NCBI GenBank assembly: GCA_022562855.1
Contig: JADFON010000115.1
Span: 1-6,357 of the forward strand
Length of the DNA stretch: 6,357 bases
Source: Candidatus Zhuqueibacterota bacterium
Lineage (GTDB): Bacteria > SM23-31
Reading direction: 5' to 3'
Shown here: positions 1 through 5,228 of the stretch, piece by piece
How the letters are laid out: each line of letters starts with the position of its first letter
Position numbering within the stretch: the first letter of the stretch is position 1
The notes under the pieces: generated by a model
The model's input: the letters and a program-made list of their open reading frames with translations, nothing else
Database searches by the model: none
What the model was told of the DNA's origin: nothing
Position numbers and translations under genes: made by a program

Positions 1-255
1 CATCTTTCCAGAAGCGATATGCAATTTTAAGATACTTTCTTTTTTACCTTCAAGACTTTCTAATACCCTTTGATCGATTCCATAAATAACGCGATTCTTT
101 TTGAGTTCATTAAGTATTAATTCAGAAGAAGCAGTCCCAACATTTCCGGGGAATATTACTGTGACGAAAGCCTTCATTTTATCTGATGAAATATTGACAA
201 TTATTTCAGGCTTACTTTCTTCAGTTATATCATTTTTTGTTTCATTTTCGCTCAT
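1..255 (-). CDS. FapA/DUF342-family protein, N-terminal part (runs off left edge)
   Basis: The frame is open for 85 codons from an ATG at 255 to the window edge, so only the N-terminus is visible. After an acidic, polar stretch (MSENETKNDITEES) comes a beta-rich segment containing IIVNISSDKMKAFVTV and then SSELILNELKKNRVIYGID. This layout, a strand ending in S-D-K-M-x-A followed by a helix and V-x-YGID, is what I know from the N-terminal domain of the FapA/DUF342 family, cytoplasmic proteins linked to flagellar assembly or polymer handling. Function in this organism is not known. An in-frame ATG at 300 would add 15 residues (MLVRCLNYNKLDALS), but it follows a stop codon directly and has no Shine-Dalgarno site. 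The ATG at 255 has only a weak GGA upstream, so the start is uncertain. The gene lies downstream of the decayed lipoprotein gene on the same strand. Family assignment is from memory of the motif. Confidence 0.6.
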   Translation of the reverse strand, partial: MSENETKNDITEESKPEIIVNISSDKMKAFVTVIFPGNVGTASSELILNELKKNRVIYGIDQRVLESLEGKKESILKLHIASGKM

Positions 256-428
256 TGATAATGCGTCCAATTTATTATAGTTCAAACATCTGACCAGCAT
301 TTACAAATGGTCAATATAAATAAAGTGGTATAGAAGCGAATGAGGAAGCGTTACTCACTTTTAACCATCATAGGCTTTATCGTTCTTTGACCGCCCGATA
401 TTAAGTGGGTCGCGAGCATTTTTCGGGC

Positions 429-805
429 TCAGTGAAATAGATGGTCAGCCTTGCGGTATTCTTCATTTTCAAACGCTGCCAAGGAAGCGCGCGTTAAGCG
501 GGATGCCTGACGTATTAATTTGTGCACTTCGTTATCGGGTTGTTTCTTTTCGTATTTTACAGCCTTTCAAGAAAACGCCTCAAACGGAGAATCAGGTTCT
601 TCAGACGTTTAATATTTATATCTGTAATTACAGGGTTAGATTCTGGTTCTGTACCAACGGTTAATGTTGATAATTCAATTTCGAGAGAATTGAATTCAAC
701 CAACTGTTCGTCATTTTAATTGTCTGGACCAAGTGGTGATGCACTGCATCCGTAGATCATAAAAGCCGCAAAAATAATAGTCGCCAAACATGAACTCCTC
801 TTCAT
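429..805 (-). pseudogene. Decayed small lipoprotein gene (nonsense codon plus frameshift)
   Basis: Translation would start at ATG 805, preceded by AAGGA nine bases upstream. The first residues form a lipoprotein signal peptide: MKRSSC, a hydrophobic core, then the lipobox IYGC with Cys20 followed by SASPLGPDN. Codon 30 is TAA (716-718). The same frame then stays open for 52 codons (715-560) of protein-like sequence, ending in an amphipathic basic helix (IKRLKNLILRLRRFLERL) and a TAA at 557-559. In the frame shifted by one base, the helical sequence continues at once: KYEKKQPDNEVHKLIRQ, then ASRLTRASLAAFENEEYRK, then ADHLF, to TGA at 429-431. Restoring one base near 557-560 and replacing the internal TAA would give a lipoprotein of about 125 residues. 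Codons ARKML follow the last TGA in frame, so even that stop may be secondary. I do not recognise the family. True decay and assembly error both fit. Confidence 0.6.
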
Positions 806-872
806 ACTTTGTTTTCCTTGGGAGTACTAATCCCTCTCTTATGTTTCTCTTTTCCTATCCTTTGTCACCTTA

Positions 873-959
873 TCAGCGGTTACAATACCAGGTCTCATGT
901 TCTGAGAAGTAGAAGAACCGGCTGTATATCTTGCACTTCCGGCAGTATTTGGATTTCAT
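873..959 (-). CDS. Possible zinc-ribbon micro-ORF (28 codons)
   Basis: This frame encodes MKSKYCRKCKIYSRF followed by FYFSEHETWYCNR and then TGA TAA. CxxC at residues 6-9 and W-Y-C at 24-26 resemble a short zinc ribbon of the form CxxC-x16-CxxC. The fourth cysteine would fall exactly on the TGA at 873-875, and TAA follows directly. An in-frame ATG at 971 would add MHRK. Neither start has a Shine-Dalgarno site, and the product is very small, so this could be chance. It lies 67 bases upstream of the decayed lipoprotein gene on the same strand, so it could equally be part of a decaying transcription unit. I do not assign a function. Confidence 0.3.
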   Translation of the reverse strand: MKSKYCRKCKIYSRFFYFSEHETWYCNR

Positions 960-1083
960 TTTACGGTGCATTAGGCGAGAGAGTAGTGATTGTAGAGAAA
1001 ATAGGGTGATTTTTATCCAAATTCAAGTAATATTTCCACCTGTTTTATAGGGGTATTCCCGTTATATTATTCTAAAATAATTA

Positions 1084-1113
1084 TTGGCATGGAAAAAGCG
1101 CCGTTATCATTAT
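1084..1113 (+). promoter_or_regulatory. Putative sigma70 promoter of the small RNA
   Basis: TTGGCA at 1084-1089 and CATTAT at 1108-1113 are separated by 18 bases, each matching the consensus at four positions. The predicted transcription start, about 1120, lies just before the sequence that folds as the structured RNA and ends at the terminator at 1300. TATCAT at 1105-1110 is an alternative -10 box, but with a short spacer. Confidence 0.4.
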
Positions 1114-1120
1114 TAAATAA

Positions 1121-1300
1121 TGTTGGACAAAACAGCCCTCACGTGCGCCTGCGCCGTTGTCAGTGGGCATTTGAGACATGTCGCTTGGGAGTGGTGGATG
1201 GAGTATTTGCCGATGAGGGTTCGGTAAAACAATATGTCCGTAAAAGTCCGTGAAAGACCCAAAGGATCACAGACCACCCTACGGCGCCGGTCTTTTTTTT
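1121..1300 (+). ncRNA. Candidate structured small RNA, 6S-like shape
   Basis: No coding frame covers this segment, yet it is bounded by a promoter-like sequence and an intrinsic terminator and can fold as a long rod. The ends pair: GCGCCGT at 1151-1157 is perfectly complementary to ACGGCGC at 1281-1287, with partial extension outward. Next, GTGGGC (1163-1168) pairs with GACCAC (1272-1277) with one mismatch. An unpaired region follows on both sides, then TTGGG (1185-1189) with CCCAA (1258-1262). The tip can be TGCCGA (1208-1213) with TCGGTA (1221-1226) around a seven-base loop. A closing stem, central bubble and terminal hairpin in about 180 nt is the architecture of 6S RNA, which sequesters sigma70 RNA polymerase. 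The 3' side (GATCACAGACC, then CTACGGCGCC) also recalls the 3' side of E. coli 6S RNA. It is not tmRNA, SRP RNA or RNase P RNA by their signature motifs. The 5' end is approximate and identity as 6S is unproven. Confidence 0.45.
1271..1300 (+). terminator. Intrinsic terminator of the small RNA
   Basis: AGACC at 1271-1275 pairs with GGTCT at 1289-1293, and eight T residues run from 1293 to 1300. An alternative stem uses AAAGACC (1253-1259) with GGTCTTT (1289-1295). Either way a GC-rich helix is followed directly by a T run. Because ACGGCGC is also needed for the closing stem of the RNA, the two foldings compete. Confidence 0.6.
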
Positions 1301-1348
1301 GTGCTATGCAAGTGGGGGATACTGTTGGGGGATTGAATTTATCGCAAA

Positions 1349-1388
1349 TAAAAAAGGACTCAGAATGTATTCTAAGTCCTTGTTTTTT
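1349..1388 (-). terminator. Strong intrinsic terminator of the tRNA operon, probably bidirectional
   Basis: AAGGACTCAGAAT (1354-1366) and ATTCTAAGTCCTT (1369-1381) form a 13-pair stem with a single G-T wobble and a tiny loop. On the minus strand the stem is followed by TTTTTTAT, placing it 10-15 bases after the 3' end of tRNA-Asp. On the plus strand it is followed by TGTTTTTT (1381-1388), so it can also stop transcripts that read through from the small RNA, which converges on the tRNA operon here. Confidence 0.85.
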
Positions 1389-1395
1389 ACTTTAG

Positions 1396-1469
1396 CGGGC
1401 CCGACGGGACTTGAACCCGCGATCTTCGGCTTGACAGGCCGACGTGTTAACCAACTACACCACGAGCCC
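1396..1469 (-). tRNA. tRNA-Asp(GTC)
   Basis: The 74-nt cloverleaf is complete. The acceptor stem pairs GGGCTCG with CGGGCCC (one G-T pair), with discriminator G at 1396. The anticodon arm is TCGGC-CTGTCAA-GCCGA with anticodon GTC. The T arm contains GGTTCAAGTCC, and the D arm has the usual AGTTGGTTA. CCA is not encoded (CTA follows the discriminator), so it must be added after transcription. It is the second gene of the operon, after tRNA-Val. Confidence 0.95.
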
Positions 1470-1540
1470 ACTTTTATTTTCTAATCTTTTTCTAAATAGG
1501 TATTTTTCCGTTATTCAATAGTTTTTTGTAGGTCACTGTG

Positions 1541-1615
1541 TGGGCGATACTGGATTCGAACCAGTGACATCCTGCTTGTAAGGCAGGCACTCTAAACCAA
1601 CTGAGCTAATCGCCC
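1541..1615 (-). tRNA. tRNA-Val(TAC)
   Basis: The 75-nt cloverleaf has acceptor stem GGGCGAT paired with ATCGCCC and discriminator A. The anticodon arm is CCTGC-CTTACAA-GCAGG with anticodon TAC, which reads GUA and related valine codons. The T arm contains GGTTCGAATCC. CCA is not encoded. It is the first gene of the operon; 71 AT-rich bases separate it from tRNA-Asp. Confidence 0.95.
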
Positions 1616-1697
1616 TCTTAACTTCTACATTTCCGCCAGAAGTGGATCCCTCCAAAATACCAGTGGGCGGGTAGCGCCTGGCTGATTTGAGACACAG

Positions 1698-1726
1698 AAT
1701 TTACACAATTACGGTATTATTGTCAA
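1698..1726 (-). promoter_or_regulatory. Sigma70 promoter of the tRNA-Val/tRNA-Asp operon
   Basis: Read on the minus strand, a perfect TTGACA (1721-1726) is followed after exactly 17 bases by TAAATT (1698-1703). The start of transcription would be near 1691, leaving a leader of about 75 nt before tRNA-Val. The leader contains a six-pair hairpin, ACTTCT (1621-1626) with AGAAGT (1638-1643), close to the mature 5' end of tRNA-Val. No other gene needs this promoter. Confidence 0.8.
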
Positions 1727-1813
1727 GGTGATAAATAACGGCTTTGACGGGGATTTTGATATTCTTTGCCAATCGTGGAAAACACCTGACGAATTTTACT
1801 AATTCAAGCAGGT

Positions 1814-1842
1814 TTGGATATGAAACGCCCCATTTATATAGT
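1814..1842 (+). promoter_or_regulatory. Weaker candidate distal promoter of the metal-uptake cluster
   Basis: TTGGAT (1814-1819) and TATAGT (1837-1842) are 17 bases apart. The -10 box is good (five of six) but the -35 matches at only three positions. It would give a leader of about 120 nt. The nearer promoter at 1909-1937 is the better candidate. Confidence 0.3.
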
Positions 1843-1908
1843 GTATTAATATTAGCAAGAAGGGGATGTTGTATTCGGAGTCATGTGGAACGGTAATAGA
1901 ACTTTCGC

Positions 1909-1937
1909 TTGATTTTCAGTGTTTCATAGCATATATT
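1909..1937 (+). promoter_or_regulatory. Probable sigma70 promoter of the metal-uptake cluster
   Basis: TTGATT (1909-1914, four of six) and TATATT (1932-1937, five of six) are spaced by exactly 17 bases. Transcription would begin near 1944, about 25 bases before the ATG of the first gene of the cluster. A repressor bound to the AT-rich sequence just downstream would block it, but no clear operator palindrome is visible. Confidence 0.55.
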
Positions 1938-1968
1938 CAATCAAATTATTAATGGATAGTATAGAACA

Positions 1969-2355
1969 ATGTCATTAAAGTCTACCTCTGTTTCAAATCT
2001 GTCAAAAGTATTTATCGTATATTTTGCTTGTTTTATATTACTTGTAGAATTTCCTTTTCTACACGGGTTCCCCGGCAACGCAGACTCTGCAGTAAACGCA
2101 CAAAGCGGTGAAATTCATTCGCATGGTTCCGAAGAACCGCAAGAAAATGTCCGACATTTTCACAGCTTCAGTGAGTTATCTTACCAGATTTGCTTTTTGT
2201 GCGCATTAAATGCTTCACTTTTTACAAATTATCTTGACAGCAACAATACCAATTATAATAGCAGCTCTTCCATCCTGCAGTTTTCATGGGATGAGAGCCA
2301 TCAATCCACAAACCTGAAGCACCTTCCTTTGCTTCGGGCTCCCCCAGTTGTATAG
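1969..2355 (+). CDS. Small exported protein with HxH, HxH and CxxC motifs (DUF2946-like)
   Basis: The 128-residue product has a hydrophobic segment at residues 13-31 (VFIVYFACFILL...), probably an uncleaved anchor or signal peptide, so the rest should lie in the periplasm. That part has likely metal ligands: His32, H50-S-H52, H63-F-H65 and C75-F-L-C78, followed by a low-complexity Asn/Ser-rich stretch (about 87-100) and the ending PLLRAPPVV. Spaced His residues, a Cys pair and a terminal RAPP recall small DUF2946-type proteins found near metal genes; I hold this similarity loosely. Placed first in the cluster, it may bind metal in the periplasm or help the outer-membrane protein that follows 152 bases later. 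The start has no good Shine-Dalgarno site, but the signal-like N-terminus begins properly there. A nearby ATG at 1952 is out of frame. Confidence 0.65.
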   Translation: MSLKSTSVSNLSKVFIVYFACFILLVEFPFLHGFPGNADSAVNAQSGEIHSHGSEEPQENVRHFHSFSELSYQICFLCALNASLFTNYLDSNNTNYNSSSSILQFSWDESHQSTNLKHLPLLRAPPVV

Positions 2356-2464
2356 CTTCCAAATCATTTTTTCTATTTTATTAACCAAGATTTCTTTATA
2401 CATATATTTATTACCTTTTTCAGGTTGTAAATGCAGTATTGTTCTGGTTTTACCACCTGAGAAA

Positions 2465-2477
2465 TCATTTTAAATGA
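2465..2477. repeat. Perfect 13-base palindrome upstream of the outer-membrane protein gene
   Basis: TCATTT-T-AAATGA is a perfect 6-1-6 inverted repeat 30 bases before the ATG at 2508. It could be part of an operator or promoter, but it does not match a Zur box known to me and it is AT-rich, so chance is a fair explanation. Confidence 0.25.
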
Positions 2478-2507
2478 ATTTAAAAGGCAGTATATCAGGA
2501 GACAACA

Positions 2508-3848
2508 ATGAACCGGATACAGTTTTACATTGTCCTGTTCGGTCTGATTTTAATTTCAATTTTTCCATTATATGCACAAGACATACAAGAAAAACAGCAG
2601 GTGACTTCTGAAGAAGTACAAAAGCTTAGAGAAGATCTGCAAAAATTGATCGACCAACAGGTAGTTAAATTAGAAGAGCTTGAAAAGTTGATTTCTGAAA
2701 TTCAGGCAAAATTGGAAGGGCAGGAACAGGAAGACGAACTACAGGCATTGCTTGCCGCGATGGAACAGCTGGGTGCACAGGAGAAAGAAGTAGAGGAGGG
2801 TGTAGGGAAGAGATTCTTCAGTGGTCTCAGGCAAATGCAAATATTGAATCCCAATATCAGTTTATTAGGCGAATTCTATGGAGGAGTGAGTTCTTCCAGA
2901 AATGATCTGATTATTAATCCTGATGGGAACTTGTATGCAAACAGCGGATTTTTTATTCGTGGACTTGAGGTAAATATCGATTCCCCTCTTGACCCTTTTA
3001 CCAGAGGAAAATCGACTATATCTTTTTCAGGTGATGAGATAGAGGTGGAATTGGGTTTTTTGGAATGGATAAATCTTCCTTTGAGGTCAAATATCCGGGC
3101 TGGAAAAATCAGACCTGAATTCGGCTCTTTTAACCGGTATCACGCCCATGCTCTTCCGCAATTCGACAGACCCAGGGCGCTGGCGAACCTGTTTGGTTTG
3201 GAAAGCATGGCGGGTCTGGGTTTCGCGTCAAGTTTTTTGCTTCCACCGCTATTTGCGAGCGTAAATTCATTAGAAATAGGCGTCATAAAAGGAGGAAGCG
3301 GTTTCAGTTTTACTGATAAAGGAAAATACGGTTTAATTTATACAGCCGATCTCAAAAATTTTTACGACATCTCTCCAGATACCTATTTTGAATGGACAAT
3401 AAGCGGCGCTGTGGGTAAAAACGATCCCGATGAGAGATTTAATTCCTATATCGGAGACTTGGGTTTGACCTACAAATGGGCGCCGTCCGATCGTTTGCGG
3501 TACAGGACGGTTGAATGGAGAACCGAATTTATACTGAGCAAAAGGGAGTCCGCGACCGGTGATATAAATACATTTGGATTTTACTCATCTTTGCAAAATA
3601 GATTGAGCAGGAGATATGTTGTTAGTTCTCGTGTCGGTTATTCCGAACTTCCTTTTAACAGCGATTATCATGAATGGGACTTTACAACGACACTTGATTA
3701 TTGGCAAAGTGAGTTTGTTTTTTTGAGATTACAGTATAGCTATTTTGATAGAAACATATTTGTAGATAATGAAAAAATGCCAAATAACAGTTCATTTTTA
3801 ATTCACGTTGTGTGGGCGATGGGTCCGCATAAACATGAAACATATTAA
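2508..3848 (+). CDS. Coiled-coil plus beta-barrel outer-membrane protein, probable zinc/metal channel
   Basis: The 446-residue product starts with a clear signal peptide (residues 1-23, MNRIQFYIVLFG... ending LYA, cleaved before Gln24). Residues about 33-97 are a charged coiled coil (EEVQKLREDLQKLID and similar heptads), which in trimeric porins lies in the periplasm. From about 113 (LNPNISLLGEFYGG) to the end the sequence alternates polar and hydrophobic residues with many aromatics, as in a beta barrel. A striking segment is RYH212-A-H214-ALPQFDRP, resembling a conserved H-x-H...P...D-x-P motif I recall in putative outer-membrane proteins next to ZnuA genes. The C-terminus, WAMGPHKHETY, is also His-rich. 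The start is fixed by AGGAG seven bases before the ATG. The binding-protein gene follows after 38 bases, so the two are probably co-transcribed. Metal transport is inferred from context; a general porin role is possible. Confidence 0.75.
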   Translation: MNRIQFYIVLFGLILISIFPLYAQDIQEKQQVTSEEVQKLREDLQKLIDQQVVKLEELEKLISEIQAKLEGQEQEDELQALLAAMEQLGAQEKEVEEGVGKRFFSGLRQMQILNPNISLLGEFYGGVSSSRNDLIINPDGNLYANSGFFIRGLEVNIDSPLDPFTRGKSTISFSGDEIEVELGFLEWINLPLRSNIRAGKIRPEFGSFNRYHAHALPQFDRPRALANLFGLESMAGLGFASSFLLPPLFASVNSLEIGVIKGGSGFSFTDKGKYGLIYTADLKNFYDISPDTYFEWTISGAVGKNDPDERFNSYIGDLGLTYKWAPSDRLRYRTVEWRTEFILSKRESATGDINTFGFYSSLQNRLSRRYVVSSRVGYSELPFNSDYHEWDFTTTLDYWQSEFVFLRLQYSYFDRNIFVDNEKMPNNSSFLIHVVWAMGPHKHETY

Positions 3849-3886
3849 CAACGTTTATAAATGGTATTTTTAAAGGGAGATTTAAA

Positions 3887-4966
3887 ATGTCACACAGAGT
3901 AATAAAAAATCTGCTTGTAATAGTAGTAGGTGTAATGTTTTTGACCCAATATGCGCATAGTGTTTCAGGAAATTCCGGTAAATTAGTGACTGGTGAGCGA
4001 GATTACGCTGGTATCAAGATTGTTTGTTCTTTTTCACAATTTGCTTCTATTGCAGAGTTTATCGTTCAAGATAAAGGAGAAGTGCATTATATTTCTCAAG
4101 GAGATCAGGATCCGCATTTTGTACCACCTAAACCGAGTTTTGCGATGCTGCTTAACGGAGCCGATATGTGGGTAACCACGGGACTTGATCTTGAGATCTG
4201 GTCGACTACCCTTTTGGACAAGGCTCGGAACAGGCAAATATTGGATGGAGAAATCGGGTTTGTCTCGGCTTCGGATGGAGTACGCATGCTGCAAGTTACC
4301 GAGATAGTGTCCCGCACCGAAGGCGATGTACATCCAATGGGTAACCCGCATATCCATACCGGACCGCTAAACTGGAAAGTTATCGCGACGAATATCGCAA
4401 TAGGTTTGAACAAGATCGATCCAGAAAACGGCAATTTTTATAACCAACGTCGTGATGAATTTATAAATAAAGTCGATATTGCTTTATTCGGTGAGGAACT
4501 GGTCGATTTGCTTGGAGGCGCTGCATTGTCAAAACTTGTGGAAAACAATACGATCATGAAATTTCTCGAGGGGGAATATCAAGGCGAAAAACTGAAGACT
4601 AAACTTGGAGGCTGGCTTAAAAAAGCCTTGCCGTTCAGAGGCAAAAAAATAATGGCGTACCATAAGAGCTGGGCTTATTTTGCCGAAACGTTCGGGCTTG
4701 AAATTGTCGGGTATATCGAGCCGAAGCCGGGGATACCTCCTTCTGCAAGACATGTCCAGAATATGATAAAACTGATAGAAGACCAGAATATTTCAATAAT
4801 GATCGTCGCAAGTCACTTTGAACGAAATTCCCCGAGAAAAATCGAAGAAAAAACCGGAGTTAAAGCAATTTTTCTTCCTTTAGCTGTTCACGGTGTTCCG
4901 GAAGTGACCGACACGTTCAAAATGATCGATTACTGGATCGATGCGATAAATGCAAATATAAAATAA
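3887..4966 (+). CDS. ZnuA/TroA-family metal ABC transporter substrate-binding protein
   Basis: The 359-residue periplasmic protein should capture a divalent metal, most likely Zn2+, and deliver it to the ABC permease. Residues 5-25 form a signal peptide. The A-1 family signatures are present: QDPHF with His77, GNPHIH with His155 (His157 adjacent), and YHKSW with His259, the three usual histidine ligands. IEPKPGIPPSARH at 277-289 is the family's EP...PS motif. The fourth ligand is not obvious; the FLPLAVHGVPE segment (329-339) offers His335 or Glu339. Between about 200 and 252 there is an extra Gly/Lys-rich segment (FGEELVDLLGGAALSK... GGWLKKALPFRGKK) that marks a subclass, and there is no long His/Asp-rich loop as in E. 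coli ZnuA. AGGGAG lies about eight bases before the ATG. Binding of Mn2+ or Fe2+ cannot be excluded. Confidence 0.9.
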   Translation: MSHRVIKNLLVIVVGVMFLTQYAHSVSGNSGKLVTGERDYAGIKIVCSFSQFASIAEFIVQDKGEVHYISQGDQDPHFVPPKPSFAMLLNGADMWVTTGLDLEIWSTTLLDKARNRQILDGEIGFVSASDGVRMLQVTEIVSRTEGDVHPMGNPHIHTGPLNWKVIATNIAIGLNKIDPENGNFYNQRRDEFINKVDIALFGEELVDLLGGAALSKLVENNTIMKFLEGEYQGEKLKTKLGGWLKKALPFRGKKIMAYHKSWAYFAETFGLEIVGYIEPKPGIPPSARHVQNMIKLIEDQNISIMIVASHFERNSPRKIEEKTGVKAIFLPLAVHGVPEVTDTFKMIDYWIDAINANIK

Positions 4967-4970
4967 TCAT

Positions 4971-5129
4971 GTCTCGCAAAGACGCCAAGGCGCAATGGCA
5001 CGTAATTGCTGTTAAAGCCTAAAAACTTTGACACAGAAAGACACTGATTAGATATGATTACCACTGAATTTTTTAAGTAATGATTTTTTCAGCGTAAATC
5101 ACATGAAATCAGTGTAAATCAGTGTCAAA
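4971..5129. repeat. Palindromic intergenic repeat element (REP/MITE-like)
   Basis: The sequence between the binding-protein and permease genes has two repeat-like parts. The first begins GTCTCGCAAAGACGCC (4971), a motif I recall as common in dispersed intergenic repeats. The second is a long imperfect palindrome: GACACTGATT (5040-5049) is exactly complementary to AATCAGTGTC (5117-5126), an outer TTTGACAC (5027-5034) can pair with GTGTCAAA (5122-5129), and AAATCAGTGT is repeated in tandem on the right arm. It has no coding frame. The remaining bases to 5228 hold only AT-rich sequence. Its copy number in the genome is unknown. Confidence 0.6.
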
Positions 5130-5228
5130 AAAATAATATTGTTTATTCTACGCTGCCTGGTCTCTTTGGAAGATTGCGAAGTAATATTAGATTTTAATTT
5201 TTTACTAAGTCTGACCCTGTTTTAGTTA

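Larger units (their letters stand above)
1616..1968. other. Intergenic region between tRNA operon and metal-uptake cluster
   Basis: This 353-base stretch has no credible coding frame. Its left part is the leader and promoter of the tRNA operon (minus strand). Its right part carries two promoter-like sequences for the plus-strand cluster. I looked for a Zur- or Fur-type inverted repeat over both promoters and saw none that was convincing. Bases 1727-1813 show nothing I can name. Confidence 0.7.

Noticed and set aside
274-302. TATAAT on the minus strand (274-279) just upstream of the FapA-like gene
   Set aside because: The -10 box is perfect, but no -35 element stands at the right distance and there is no TG extension; the TTGACC further up is 29 bases away.
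522-719. A 65-codon plus-strand frame
   Set aside because: It is opposite the decayed lipoprotein gene, has no Shine-Dalgarno site and an unnatural composition; the minus strand reads better.
873-875. UGA as selenocysteine
   Set aside because: No SECIS-like hairpin follows closely, and a single-base change from a cysteine codon is simpler.
809-1009. A 66-codon plus-strand frame
   Set aside because: It overlaps the possible zinc-ribbon frame on the other strand, lacks a ribosome-binding site and shows no recognisable features.
1048-1064. Small inverted repeat GGG-TATT-CCC with AT flanks
   Set aside because: Only three strong pairs; too short to call an operator or terminator, and there is no T run.
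1299-1484. A 61-codon plus-strand frame containing GPTGLEPAIFGLTGRR
   Set aside because: It is the antisense of tRNA-Asp; this peptide is a common artefact of translating across that tRNA gene.
2234-2259. Perfect TTGACA and perfect TATAAT inside the small HxH protein gene
   Set aside because: The spacer is only 14 bases, too short for a working sigma70 promoter, and the sequence is coding (Asn/Ser-rich part).
4034-4753. Several minus-strand frames opposite the metal-binding protein gene
   Set aside because: They are shadows of a well supported plus-strand gene.
5160-5228. Promoter directly before the first permease (TTGGAA ... TAGATT)
   Set aside because: The match is poor and the region is AT-rich, so such pairs are expected by chance.
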